Positions 44,536 to 53,753 of a stretch of 64,000 nucleotides of DNA are shown in pieces (within the stretch, counting starts at the first letter, position 1; every line of letters starts with the position of its first letter). The position numbers and the translations under genes are program-made. The stretch spans positions 1,407,957-1,471,956 of the forward strand of contig CP058896.1 of assembly GCA_013415865.1 (NCBI GenBank). The letters are read 5' to 3'. The DNA is from Methanomassiliicoccales archaeon. Its GTDB lineage: Archaea; Thermoplasmatota; Thermoplasmata; Methanomassiliicoccales; UBA472. Below the pieces are notes generated by a model. That model saw nothing but the letters and a program-made list of their open reading frames with translations, searched no databases and was not told where the DNA came from.

Positions 44536-45672
44536 TTACCGCTCCCTTTTTATAAGATCAGCAGCGCTCAGGGTCGGCTGGCCGCCCCTCCCGATAAGGA
44601 ACGGGGACCTGGCCCCTGTGAATATGAGGAGCACCTTTATCGTCCTCTCGAGGTCTGGCTCTACCGAGCACCCCCATATGATCCTCGCTCCTGGGCTGAC
44701 CCTTTTTCCGACTATCTCCGCCGCCTTTTGCGCCTCTTCGACCGTCATGTCAGGGCCACCAGTGACCCGGACCATCACTCCCTTGGAATTCTTCATATCG
44801 ATATCCCCGAGCAATGGCGAGCTCAGGGCCTCGTTCACTGCGGCCGTGACACGGTCATCCTCGGAATCGGACTCGCCTATCCCCACGAAGGCCATCCCTC
44901 CCTCTTCCATGATTGTCTGGATATCTGCATAGTCAAGGTTCACAAGACCTGGTTTGGTGACTATCTCCGTTATCCCCTTGATGGTCTGCATCAGCACCTC
45001 ATCGGCGACCTTGAACGCGGCCTCCACCGGGAGCTTCGGGACAAGCTCTATCAGCTTATCGTTGAGGACCACTATCGTGGTGTCGCACACAGAGCTAAGT
45101 CTGCGGAGCCCAGCTATCGCATTCTCCATCCTTACGGCCCCCTCCGCCTTGAAAGGCAATGTTACCACGCCGATGGTCAACGCCCCGATCTGGTTCTTCG
45201 CGATATCGGCGACATAATGCGCTGAGCCGGTCCCAGTGCCTCCTCCCATACCGGCGGTGACAAATACGATGTTTGCCCCGTTCATGAAGTTCCTGATCTC
45301 GTATTGGCTCTCCATGGCCGCGTTCTCGCCCACGCGAGGTATCGCCCCTGCCCCAAGCCCTCTGGTGGTGTTCTTCCCTATCAATATCTTGGTGGGGACG
45401 TTGATCGAAAGAAGGTGTTTGGCGTCCGTGTTCAGGGCACACATCTGCGCTCCTGTGATACCAGCGTTCACGCATCGGTGCAAAGTGTTGCATCCGCCCC
45501 CTCCACATCCCATGATCTTGATGCTTATCGCAAGCTGCTCAGCATATTTTCGTATCTCCTCCTCGCCCTGCGACATCTGTACCCTCCCTTGACCATCTGG
45601 GGGTTGCTGGGGGACCCCCTTATCAACCCCCTTCCCAACATCTGCTGTTCCATCTCTTGACGTGTTCGTCAT
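44536..45672 (-). CDS. ftsZ: Cell division protein FtsZ
   Basis: This tubulin-like GTPase polymerises at the division site. The tubulin signature 'GMGGGTGTGSA' is near residue 140, the T1 loop 'GCGGGGCN' near 55, and the 'NTDAKHLL' segment follows. The N-terminus has about 45 variable residues rich in Gln, Gly and Pro. Length of 378 residues is normal. A TTATTTAAAC TATA-like box lies about 35 bases upstream, giving a very short leader. Confidence 0.95.
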   Translation of the reverse strand: MTNTSRDGTADVGKGVDKGVPQQPPDGQGRVQMSQGEEEIRKYAEQLAISIKIMGCGGGGCNTLHRCVNAGITGAQMCALNTDAKHLLSINVPTKILIGKNTTRGLGAGAIPRVGENAAMESQYEIRNFMNGANIVFVTAGMGGGTGTGSAHYVADIAKNQIGALTIGVVTLPFKAEGAVRMENAIAGLRRLSSVCDTTIVVLNDKLIELVPKLPVEAAFKVADEVLMQTIKGITEIVTKPGLVNLDYADIQTIMEEGGMAFVGIGESDSEDDRVTAAVNEALSSPLLGDIDMKNSKGVMVRVTGGPDMTVEEAQKAAEIVGKRVSPGARIIWGCSVEPDLERTIKVLLIFTGARSPFLIGRGGQPTLSAADLIKRER

Positions 45673-46089
45673 AGTGCATCCCGTAAAATCAGTTGGTGGA
45701 CGAGTTTAAATAATTTACGCTACATAAATATAAAATTATATAATATAATAAAACTCGAAGGTCCGAACATCGGGTGAAATATCAAATTATCAAGTTATCA
45801 AGTCGCCACAGAGGACCGAGAACCTTTCTCATTTCGAGACCCTCTAGATGCATGTTCGGTTCAATATCAGGGAATCAGCTCTCAAGATGCAGGCCCATTT
45901 GCTTGGACAGAAAGTGGGCATACTGGGGAACGTGGTCTGGCGAACATTAGACCATTTCACCACCTAAGGTCTTTGTTCGAAGGAACCTAGCGCCAGATCA
46001 TTCAATGGTATCGTTAAATCTAGGACATCGGGGTCAGCAGGGGCGCCCCCCCATAAACGATATCTACCCCAGAGCCGAATCAAATCCAT
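45673..46089. other. Intergenic region with the ftsZ promoter and tandem repeats
   Basis: About 415 bases contain the ftsZ promoter and a long AT-rich tract (45716-45765). At 45781-45804 there are three tandem 8-base units, ATCAAATT, ATCAAGTT and ATCAAGTC, about 110-130 bases upstream of ftsZ. A 39-codon frame at 45848-45967 is not convincing. I see no RNA fold. Confidence 0.55.
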
Positions 46090-46551
46090 ATGATAAAGGA
46101 CATCAGGATTACCGAGGTACCCCCTCAAAAGGCCATGGCGGTCCGAGAGGCGGTAGCGAACGACCAGATCCAATCCAAGATGGGGGAGTTCTTTGGAGAG
46201 GTCATGAGCTATATGGTGAGAAATGGCATTCAGCCCACAGGGCCGCCTTTTGCTTTCTATCATTCCTATGATCAGAACATTACAGATATGGAGGTCGGCT
46301 TTCCATGCGATGAGACGAAGGTGGGGGAGGGAAGGGTCATGGCCACTACGGTCCCTGGAGGGAAGATCGTCACAGCTACACATATAGGGCCCTACGACAA
46401 GCTCATCGACTCTTACAACGAGATGCTGAGGTGGATGAGCGAGAGGAGCTTGAGGCCTAAGAAGGAGATGTGGGAGAGATATCTGACAGACCCCGCCTCC
46501 ATGGAGGACCCAGAAAAATACGTTACAGAGATGTTCTGGCCTTATGAATGA
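46090..46551 (+). CDS. GyrI-like effector-binding protein
   Basis: The 153-residue protein has the pattern of the AraC/GyrI small-molecule binding domain: 'VPPQKAMAVREAV', 'PTGPPFAFYHSYD', 'VGFPCDE' and 'VPGGKIVTATHIGPYDKL'. Stand-alone members bind drug-like compounds or may hydrolyse them. Its role here is unknown. Confidence 0.82.
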   Translation: MIKDIRITEVPPQKAMAVREAVANDQIQSKMGEFFGEVMSYMVRNGIQPTGPPFAFYHSYDQNITDMEVGFPCDETKVGEGRVMATTVPGGKIVTATHIGPYDKLIDSYNEMLRWMSERSLRPKKEMWERYLTDPASMEDPEKYVTEMFWPYE

Positions 46552-46648
46552 AAAGTGCCTGTCTTTACATTTAGGTCCATGAAGGTCTAACAGGGCGCTC
46601 CCCACCCATCGAAAACCTTATGCCACAACTAACCATCCTGAGCGCTGA

Positions 46649-47938
46649 ATGGACGATGTAAGAAGAGCGGCCATCGCGAGCAAAGAGGCCTCCTACAGTC
46701 TACAGAGCATCCCAGAGGACGTTAGGAACAGGGCCTTGGGGGCGATCGCGGAAGAGATCTCTTTCAGGCGCGCCTCTATTGTTGCTGCGAACAAGAAAGA
46801 CCTGGAGGAGTCAGAAAAGGCGGGCCTCTCGAAGGTCCTGCTCAAGCGGCTCAAGTATGATGACGCGAAGGTGGACGAGACCCTGGAGTCCTTGCGCTCA
46901 TTGATGAGGCAGGAGGATGTCCTTGGCAAGGTACTTTCCAGGACGGAGCTTGACACAGGCCTCATCCTTGAAAAGGTCACATGCCCCATCGGCGTGATAG
47001 GCGTAGTATTCGAGGCTAGGCCCGAGGCCCTCGTCCAGATATCATCATTATGCATCAAGTCAGGCAACGCCGTGCTCCTTAAAGGGGGGGCGGAGGCTAA
47101 GCATACGAACGAGGCCTTGGCTCAGGCGATAAACGATGCGATCGTCAGGGTCGACCCCAGGTTCAGGTCGGCGGTCCAGCTCCTTTCCACCAGGGAAGAG
47201 TTCAGGAAGCTGTTGGACCAGGACGACCTGGTCGACCTGATAATCCCTAGGGGCAGCAATGAGCTCGTACGCTCGATAAAGGACCAGACAAGGATCCCTG
47301 TGTTGGGACATGCAGCCGGGGTCTGTCATGTCTATGTGGATGATGATGCCGACCTGGACATGGCCGTCAAGGTATGTTATGATGCGAAGGTGCAGTATCC
47401 TGCCGTGTGCAATGCCATGGAGACCCTCCTCGTCAATGAGAAGATCGCTCCTCGATTCTTGCCGATGATGGCGAGGGAATATGAGAAGGCGAACGTAGAG
47501 CTGAGGGGGGACGAGGCGACCAGGCGGATAATAGATGCGAGAGAGGCGACGGAGGCCGACTGGTCCACCGAATATAACGACCTGGTGCTGTCCATCAAGG
47601 TGGTGCCGAGCATCGATGACGCCATCGACCATATCAACACCTACGGCTCACACCATTCCGATGCGATCATCACGAACGACCCTGGCAAAGCAAGGAAGTT
47701 CCAGGAGCTGGTGGACTCTTCGTCGGTGATGTGGAACTGCTCTACAAGGTTCGCGGACGGCTATCGTTATGGGCTCGGTGCAGAGGTTGGGATCAGTACC
47801 AACAAGACCCATGCGAGGGGCCCTGTGGGCCTGGAGGGGCTGGTGATCTACAAATATCGCCTGAATGGGACCGGTCAGGTCGTCGCGGATTATGTCGGCG
47901 ATGGTGCCAGGAAATTCACTCACAGGAAGTTAACATGA
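46649..47938 (+). CDS. proA: Glutamate-5-semialdehyde dehydrogenase
   Basis: ProA reduces gamma-glutamyl phosphate to glutamate semialdehyde in proline synthesis. It shows 'GVIGVVFEARPEA', 'GNAVLLKGGAEA' and the catalytic cysteine in 'AVCNAMETLLV'. The 429-residue length is normal. Its stop overlaps the proB start as ATGA, so the order proA-proB is translationally coupled. Confidence 0.95.
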   Translation: MDDVRRAAIASKEASYSLQSIPEDVRNRALGAIAEEISFRRASIVAANKKDLEESEKAGLSKVLLKRLKYDDAKVDETLESLRSLMRQEDVLGKVLSRTELDTGLILEKVTCPIGVIGVVFEARPEALVQISSLCIKSGNAVLLKGGAEAKHTNEALAQAINDAIVRVDPRFRSAVQLLSTREEFRKLLDQDDLVDLIIPRGSNELVRSIKDQTRIPVLGHAAGVCHVYVDDDADLDMAVKVCYDAKVQYPAVCNAMETLLVNEKIAPRFLPMMAREYEKANVELRGDEATRRIIDAREATEADWSTEYNDLVLSIKVVPSIDDAIDHINTYGSHHSDAIITNDPGKARKFQELVDSSSVMWNCSTRFADGYRYGLGAEVGISTNKTHARGPVGLEGLVIYKYRLNGTGQVVADYVGDGARKFTHRKLT

Positions 47939-49029
47939 GGGACCTCAAGGCAAAGAGAGTGGTCGTCAAGGTGGGCACGAACACGCTGTGCAAGGGCGAC
48001 GGCACGGTAGACGTCGAATATATAGAGGGACTGGCAGACCAGGTCATTGAGATGGAGAAGCTCGGCATCCAGACGATCATCGTCACGTCCGGCGCCATAG
48101 GGTCAGGGTCCGCAGAGCTGGGGCTGGACGGCATCAACAAGGACGTGGCGATGAAACAGGCCTGCGCGGCAGTTGGCCAGGGAATACTGATGATGGCCTA
48201 TAGGGACATCTTCAAGATGTATGGCAAGTCGGTAGGTCAGGTGCTGTTGACATATGGTGCTTTCAGCGACAGGGTCAGGTATCTTAATCTGAAGAAGGCG
48301 ATCGAACAGATGTTCGATCTTGGCGTGGTCCCCATCGTCAACGAGAACGATGTCATCGCAACAGATGAGATCGAGGACATCTTCGGCGACAACGATAAAC
48401 TATCAGCTCTGGTAGCCAGCAAGATCGATGCGGACCTGCTCATCATCCTCACGGACGTTGATGGCCTTTATGACAGGAACCCTTTGACCGATGAGAACGC
48501 GAAACTGTTGCACGTGGTCGACGAGATAACCCCTGAGATCGAGCGGATGGCCGGTGGGCGCAAGAACGAGCGGTCCACTGGAGGGATGAGGACGAAGATC
48601 AACGCTGCGAAAATAGCAATGGCGTCGGGCTGTAATATGGTGATCGCGAACGGTGCCATTGACAACGTCATCATCAGGATCGTGAAGGGAGAGGAGATAG
48701 GTACGCTCTTCACCGCGAAGAAGGTCTATACGAACAAACAGCGTTGGATACTCTTCGCGTCGCCCAAGGGGAGGATCGACCTGGACGAAGGGGCCCAGAA
48801 AGCGGTCCGCGAAGGGAGATCTCTCTTGGCATGTGGTGTGACATCTATCGATGGCAAGTTCAAGGCCGGCGAGGTTGTCAGGATAGGATCATTCGCGAAA
48901 GGGATCTCGAAGTATTCGGCCGAGGAGATGGCCGAGCTTGTTGAGAGATGTCGCTCGGAACGAGGGGCCCTTTCGAAGAGCAACGGGAATGTGGTCGTCG
49001 AGAACGTCGACATCATGTTCACTGATTGA
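47935..49029 (+). CDS. proB: Glutamate 5-kinase
   Basis: ProB phosphorylates glutamate in proline synthesis. The amino-acid-kinase domain shows 'VVVKVGTNTL', 'VTSGAIGSG', 'NENDVIATDEI', 'FGDNDKLSALVAS' and 'STGGMRTKINAA'. A C-terminal PUA domain fills about residues 275-364 ('LDEGAQKAVREGRSLLACGV'). I chose the ATG that overlaps the proA stop; the longer upstream frame is a proA overlap. proC is not in the window. Confidence 0.95.
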   Translation: MRDLKAKRVVVKVGTNTLCKGDGTVDVEYIEGLADQVIEMEKLGIQTIIVTSGAIGSGSAELGLDGINKDVAMKQACAAVGQGILMMAYRDIFKMYGKSVGQVLLTYGAFSDRVRYLNLKKAIEQMFDLGVVPIVNENDVIATDEIEDIFGDNDKLSALVASKIDADLLIILTDVDGLYDRNPLTDENAKLLHVVDEITPEIERMAGGRKNERSTGGMRTKINAAKIAMASGCNMVIANGAIDNVIIRIVKGEEIGTLFTAKKVYTNKQRWILFASPKGRIDLDEGAQKAVREGRSLLACGVTSIDGKFKAGEVVRIGSFAKGISKYSAEEMAELVERCRSERGALSKSNGNVVVENVDIMFTD

Positions 49030-49055
49030 CCGCCTGTTATCATTGGGGCCGAGGG

Positions 49056-49583
49056 TCACTTCACAAGAGACCCTGCCCACGTCTCCACCGCGTTCCAATC
49101 CCTTAGGTCATAGACCGTAGAAACGTCCGCACCGGACAGCCCTCTCTTCACCACCTCGCTCTTCATTATCGTTCTCACGAGCAGCCCGTATTTTGGAAAA
49201 TTGATCACCCCTGCGAAGAGTCCGGTGGATACGGGTCTTATCGAAGGATATCTTGCGAGGAACTCGTCGAGGTACTCCTTCTGTGCCTTTGATATCAGGT
49301 CAGGATTGCCAGCATCTCCGCAGCAGACGAACACCGCGACCTTTTTCGAACCGAGCTCTTTCTCGTTCGTGGCGACGAACCTCTCGGCAGGTTTTGTCCA
49401 TCTGCCCATCATTATGGCGCTGCCTATCACGACCATGTCATATCTTGTTAGATCCGGCTTGTTGCCGTCCTTGACATCGTATAGGTCCGCTTCATTTCCC
49501 GTCGATCTCAACACCTTGGCGACCTTTTCTGCTATCTCTTTGGTGGAGCCGTACTTCGTTCCATATGCTACAAGCGTGCGCAT
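49056..49583 (-). CDS. Flavodoxin-domain protein, HemG-like (second copy)
   Basis: The start 'LVAYGTKYGSTKEIAEKVAK', then 'YDMVVIGSAIMMGRW' and 'FVCCGDAGNP', match the protein at 43024-43566 over its whole length. I chose the ATG at 49583 because this puts the FMN loop at the beginning; the upstream extension has no conserved features. It is divergent from an unknown gene and convergent with proB. Confidence 0.85.
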   Translation of the reverse strand: MRTLVAYGTKYGSTKEIAEKVAKVLRSTGNEADLYDVKDGNKPDLTRYDMVVIGSAIMMGRWTKPAERFVATNEKELGSKKVAVFVCCGDAGNPDLISKAQKEYLDEFLARYPSIRPVSTGLFAGVINFPKYGLLVRTIMKSEVVKRGLSGADVSTVYDLRDWNAVETWAGSLVK

Positions 49584-49680
49584 CTCATCCCCAATGGTCC
49601 GAGCATTTGTCAGGAGGCATAAAATGCTATGCTTCCCTGTGCTGACCGTAAGATATTCACGTCCGTTGTCCAATTGAAAC

Positions 49681-50352
49681 ATGATGAGCGACCGACGTAT
49701 CCTTTTTCTGACGGACCCCATCGGGACCCAGAGGAATGACCATGTCACGATCCCAGACCTGACGACCATCGCCGATGAGATCGGCAAGTTCGATCTATGC
49801 GGAAGGTCTTGGGCCGAACATCCAAGATCATGGGCCGAGCTCGTGTTCAACACTTTCAAGCCTGTATTCTGCAGAGGAAGGGTAACAACAGATCAGATGG
49901 AAGAGCTCCTTGAGGAGATCGATTGGATGGGCATCGATGGTCAGAAGTTCTGGAAGACCGGGGTGAGGGGGCAGGAGGAAAGGAGCTTTGACGAGGTGGG
50001 ACTGGATAAGTCTCGGCTTGTGGTCATATGTTCCGACAAAGCCGTCCAGGACCTTATCGGACGCAGCATTTCATATGTGTATTCTTATCATGCAAAGAGA
50101 GATGACATCAAGGGAGAAAAAGGACCTATTTTTCTCTCTGAGATCAGGCCAAGGTCGCCGTCCATATTATCTCAGATCTCAAAAGACCTTGCTGACAAGA
50201 TCGAGATCGCCGTGCTTCCGGAGCCGTCAATCGGCGGCAGGAGAGATATTAAGGGGCTCAAGATATCGGTGGAGAGGTTCGAAGAGCTGAGACAGGACTA
50301 CATCCGCAGCATCCATGCAACTCTGGGCTGTGACCGGCATGCCCTATGGTGA
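49681..50352 (+). CDS. Unknown soluble protein of 223 residues
   Basis: No family is recognised. It begins 'RRILFLTDPIGTQRNDHVTIPD', an alpha/beta-like start, and has a duplicated 'RSWAE' near residues 42-53 and a mixed helical remainder. No membrane segment or metal cluster is obvious. It is divergent from the second flavodoxin gene and lies 68 bases before the ABC exporter on the same strand. Confidence 0.6.
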   Translation: MMSDRRILFLTDPIGTQRNDHVTIPDLTTIADEIGKFDLCGRSWAEHPRSWAELVFNTFKPVFCRGRVTTDQMEELLEEIDWMGIDGQKFWKTGVRGQEERSFDEVGLDKSRLVVICSDKAVQDLIGRSISYVYSYHAKRDDIKGEKGPIFLSEIRPRSPSILSQISKDLADKIEIAVLPEPSIGGRRDIKGLKISVERFEELRQDYIRSIHATLGCDRHALW

Positions 50353-50419
50353 AAAATGCCTTCAGCATCCTCCAACGAACATAAATGATTAAGATGATTT
50401 ACAGGGGCAGGGGAAGTAA

Positions 50420-51403
50420 ATGCATTCCACAGACATTGTGATCGATGTCAGGGACCTTGTGAGGATCTACAGGTCCAACGAGGGTTTCCTCAAGAGGAGG
50501 AAGAGGGAGACGCTCGCTGTGGATCATATCTCTTTCGAGGTCATGCGAGGTGAGCTGTTCGGTGTCCTGGGCCCCAATGGGGCAGGCAAGACCACGACGA
50601 TCAAGATGTTGACCACATTGCTGACGCCCACCTCTGGTGAGGTGAAGGTCCTTGGTCACGACGTAGTTTCGGAAGCTACCGAGGTCCGGAAAAGAATAGG
50701 TCTTGTCTTAGGAGGAGAGAGAGGTCTTTATTATCGCGTGACCGCGAGACAGAACCTGAGATACTTTGCTGACCTTTATGGGGTCCCCTTGAACGTGAGG
50801 GAGAAGAGAATAGACGAGCTTCTGAGGAAGGTAGACCTTTCGGACAGGGCCGACGAGAGGGTCGAGGATTATTCGAGGGGCATGAAGCAACGGCTTCATC
50901 TGGCAAAGGGCCTCATCAACGACCCAGAGGTCATATTCCTTGACGAGCCTACGATCGGTCTTGACCCGCAGGCCGCCAGAGATGCCAGGAAAATGATAAA
51001 GGACCTTGTGGCCGAGGGAAAGACCCTCCTGCTCACGACCCATTACATGTTCGAGGCGGACGAGCTGTGCGACAGGATAGCGGTCATCAATAAAGGAAAG
51101 ATAGTGGCGATGGACACCCCGAAAGGGCTTAAATCTCTCATTAAGGACATGAGCATCATCGAGGTCGAGGGTTTTGGAATAACAGATAAGGATATCGAGG
51201 CCATCAAAAAGTTGGAAGGGGTCCGTACGGTGACCGCGTCCATGCAGGAGGACAAACAGGTCCTGAGGGTCCAGGTCTGCGACTCATCAGAGATGCTAAC
51301 GCCTGTAGCGAACAAGCTTGAGAACAGCAAGGTCATCGGAGTCAGGGTCAAGGAGCCGACGTTGGAGGACGCGTATCTGTGGTTGGTGGAAGGAAATGCC
51401 TAA
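50420..51403 (+). CDS. ABC-2 exporter ATPase (DrrA-like)
   Basis: The ABC domain shows Walker A 'GPNGAGKTTTIKM', the Q-loop region 'GLVLGGERGLYYRVTARQNL', signature 'YSRGMKQRLHLAKGL', and Walker B 'VIFLDEPTIGLDP'. A C-terminal regulatory extension follows. It is followed by two permeases overlapping or abutting, making a one-ATPase, two-permease exporter. The substrate is not known. Confidence 0.93.
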   Translation: MHSTDIVIDVRDLVRIYRSNEGFLKRRKRETLAVDHISFEVMRGELFGVLGPNGAGKTTTIKMLTTLLTPTSGEVKVLGHDVVSEATEVRKRIGLVLGGERGLYYRVTARQNLRYFADLYGVPLNVREKRIDELLRKVDLSDRADERVEDYSRGMKQRLHLAKGLINDPEVIFLDEPTIGLDPQAARDARKMIKDLVAEGKTLLLTTHYMFEADELCDRIAVINKGKIVAMDTPKGLKSLIKDMSIIEVEGFGITDKDIEAIKKLEGVRTVTASMQEDKQVLRVQVCDSSEMLTPVANKLENSKVIGVRVKEPTLEDAYLWLVEGNA

Positions 51404-52184
51404 GCTAAGAGCGATATCCGCCTCGTTCAAGCATCAGTTCCTACATTTCATTGCCGATCCCCAATGGCTGATACCGAATGTGATCCTCCCCTTCATGATA
51501 ACCATGGTCGCCCTCATCATGTTCCAGGGGCAACAGGGAGGGAACTTTGTGCTATACGCCGTCCTGGGCGGTGGAATGATGAGCATGTGGGGCAACACTC
51601 TTTATTCATCAGGTTGGTCCATCAATTTCGACAGGTGGAACGGGACCTTTGAAGAGATAATAGCCACACCGTCGCCCCTGGTCTGGATCATCGCAGGGCG
51701 CTCGGTATGGAATGCTCTTGTTGGCATTGTGAACGGCCTTTTCATATTGGTCATAGCGGTATTGTTCTTTGACGCGGACCTTTCGTTGAAGGACCCCCTC
51801 CTATTCTTCATCGCCTTCTTTGCGACATTGCTCTCCCTGTCCATGCTGGGCATGCTCTTCTGCTCGTCCTTCGTGCTGACAAGGCAGGCCGGCGTCCTGA
51901 CGAACGGTCTGGAGTATCCGATATATGTCGGGACGGGAACGATGTTCCCAATAGCAGTTCTGCCATGGTGGACGAACCCTCTGTCGTTATCTATGGGGCC
52001 CACTTGGGGGATAGATGCGATAAGGTATGCCGCCTTGGAAGATTACGAAGGGTTCGACGTCGGGTACTGGGGCGACATAGGGATCATGCTGGCGATATCG
52101 TTCATCTACTTGGCCATAGCGTTCTACCTCTTCGGCGTGGTGGAAAGGAAGGTCAGGCGGGATGGGAGCATGGTGAGGTATTGA
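51396..52184 (+). CDS. ABC-2 type permease (first)
   Basis: About 262 residues with six helices and 'RWNGTFEEIIATP' early, typical of ABC-2 transport proteins. Its ATG overlaps the ATPase stop by 8 bases. It pairs with the ATPase and a second permease one base downstream. Confidence 0.88.
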   Translation: MPKLRAISASFKHQFLHFIADPQWLIPNVILPFMITMVALIMFQGQQGGNFVLYAVLGGGMMSMWGNTLYSSGWSINFDRWNGTFEEIIATPSPLVWIIAGRSVWNALVGIVNGLFILVIAVLFFDADLSLKDPLLFFIAFFATLLSLSMLGMLFCSSFVLTRQAGVLTNGLEYPIYVGTGTMFPIAVLPWWTNPLSLSMGPTWGIDAIRYAALEDYEGFDVGYWGDIGIMLAISFIYLAIAFYLFGVVERKVRRDGSMVRY

Positions 52185-52185
52185 G

Positions 52186-52995
52186 ATGTCCAGCTACATC
52201 TTTCAGAGCGCAAGGGTTTTCTGGTCCTCGGCAGTGCTTGCGAAGAGGGCGTTGTTCGCATGGCTCAATCCCGGCCTATGGATAATGCAGATGTTCTTCA
52301 TGTCCATATTCCAGATAGCGTTCTTTGTTTACATAGTGAAGTATGCTGGAGGGAGCTCGGATATAAATGTCTCATACGTCGCCGTCGGGAACGCGATATC
52401 GTCGGTCAGCTATGTGGCGATATTCTCGGTCTGCAACATCACAGGCGAGGAGAAACAACAAGGGACGCTGGCACCAGTGCTCGCGACCCCTGCCAACAGG
52501 ATGGCCCTATTTATCGGCAGGGCCATGTTCCAGGTCCTGAACGGGATGGCGACGGTGTTCATAGCCCTCTTCTACGCCTGGGCCATCTTCGACGTCGATT
52601 TCTCGGCGACAAACTGGCCTGCCTTGGTGGCGGTGGTCGTGGTCACCTCTCTCACGATGACATGCCTCGGACTGTTGCTGAGCTCCATCGGTCTTTACCT
52701 GAGGACGTCGTTGATAATAGCGAACATCTTCCTTTTTATCGGGCTCCTTTTCAGCGGGGTGAACTTTCCGGTCAGCTATCTTCCAGATATGATCGAACCC
52801 CTCGCCTATCTCTTCCCGCTCACATACAGTACAGATGCGGCAAGAGCGGCGGTGGCCGGATCATCTCTTTTGGAGATAGGGGACCTCATGTCTTACATGC
52901 TCATATCAGGAGCGGCCGCACTGTTGCTCGGTTATGTGATATTCAGGTTCTTCGAGAGACTGTCGAGAACAAAAGGAACAATGGACAGATTCTGA
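52186..52995 (+). CDS. ABC-2 type permease (second)
   Basis: This 269-residue protein has six or so helices, including 'GEEKQQGTLAPVLATP', the ABC-2 signature for the first cytoplasmic loop, and 'YLFPLTYSTDAARAA' near the end. It starts one base after the preceding stop. The two permeases differ in sequence, so the exporter is probably a heterodimer. Confidence 0.88.
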   Translation: MSSYIFQSARVFWSSAVLAKRALFAWLNPGLWIMQMFFMSIFQIAFFVYIVKYAGGSSDINVSYVAVGNAISSVSYVAIFSVCNITGEEKQQGTLAPVLATPANRMALFIGRAMFQVLNGMATVFIALFYAWAIFDVDFSATNWPALVAVVVVTSLTMTCLGLLLSSIGLYLRTSLIIANIFLFIGLLFSGVNFPVSYLPDMIEPLAYLFPLTYSTDAARAAVAGSSLLEIGDLMSYMLISGAAALLLGYVIFRFFERLSRTKGTMDRF

Positions 52996-53032
52996 ATACG
53001 AGGAAATGAAAGAGGTTTGTCACAAGGGCTTC

Positions 53033-53569
53033 TCACTTGTAACCGAACTTGTCCCTGAACAGGCTCAGGCTGTAGGATATGGCATCGATCGCCACCGCCC
53101 GCCCCTCCCAACCTAGGACCTCGGTATGTTTCCCTTCTTCAAGCCTCTTGTAGGTCTTGAAAAACTCAGCTATCTCGTTGAGATAATGACTTGGTATATC
53201 CTCAAGCTCATGATATTCATTGTTCCTCGGGTCGCCCGTCGCCACACAGAGGATCTTGTCATCCTTCCCCTTTTCATCTGTCATGTGAAGTATACCTATC
53301 GGTCGGGCCTCCACCACACATCCAGGGAAGGTATGCTCGCTCATGATCACCATTGCATCCACCGGGTCCCCATCATCGTAATAGGTCCTTGGGACCAGGC
53401 CATAAGCGAGAGGAAAAACAACGCTGGAATGCAGCACCCTATCGAGGAGGATGTAATCATACTCCTTCGAGACCTCATATTTGTTCTTGCTGCCCATGGG
53501 CGTCTCGATGATGACATTGATTATCTCCGGCGGGTTCCTTCCGGACGGCACCTTCTTCCAAAGCGACAT
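53033..53569 (-). CDS. ppa: Inorganic pyrophosphatase
   Basis: This soluble family I pyrophosphatase hydrolyses PPi to phosphate. Its metal-binding segment 'YGLVPRTYYDDGDPVDAMV' and the N-terminal 'VIIETPMGSKNKYEV' are standard. Length of 178 residues is normal. It is a single gene. Confidence 0.95.
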   Translation of the reverse strand: MSLWKKVPSGRNPPEIINVIIETPMGSKNKYEVSKEYDYILLDRVLHSSVVFPLAYGLVPRTYYDDGDPVDAMVIMSEHTFPGCVVEARPIGILHMTDEKGKDDKILCVATGDPRNNEYHELEDIPSHYLNEIAEFFKTYKRLEEGKHTEVLGWEGRAVAIDAISYSLSLFRDKFGYK

Positions 53570-53753
53570 CTCAGGTCTCCTTTGCGCGGTACGATTGGGA
53601 TTGTCTACTTATGTCTTTTGCCATTACCCATCGGTTAGAATGTCAGTCAGGAATATGTGATTCCTCAAGGAACTCTTGAAGGTCTTTCTAATCAAAACCA
53701 TGGTTGGAGCATTTTTTTAATATGCTTGTTCATATCCTGGTCCGGGATGGGAA

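Noticed and set aside
45848-45967. A 39-codon frame between ftsZ and the GyrI-like gene
   Set aside because: No ribosome site or TATA box is placed to use it, and the protein matches nothing. It is within chance expectation.
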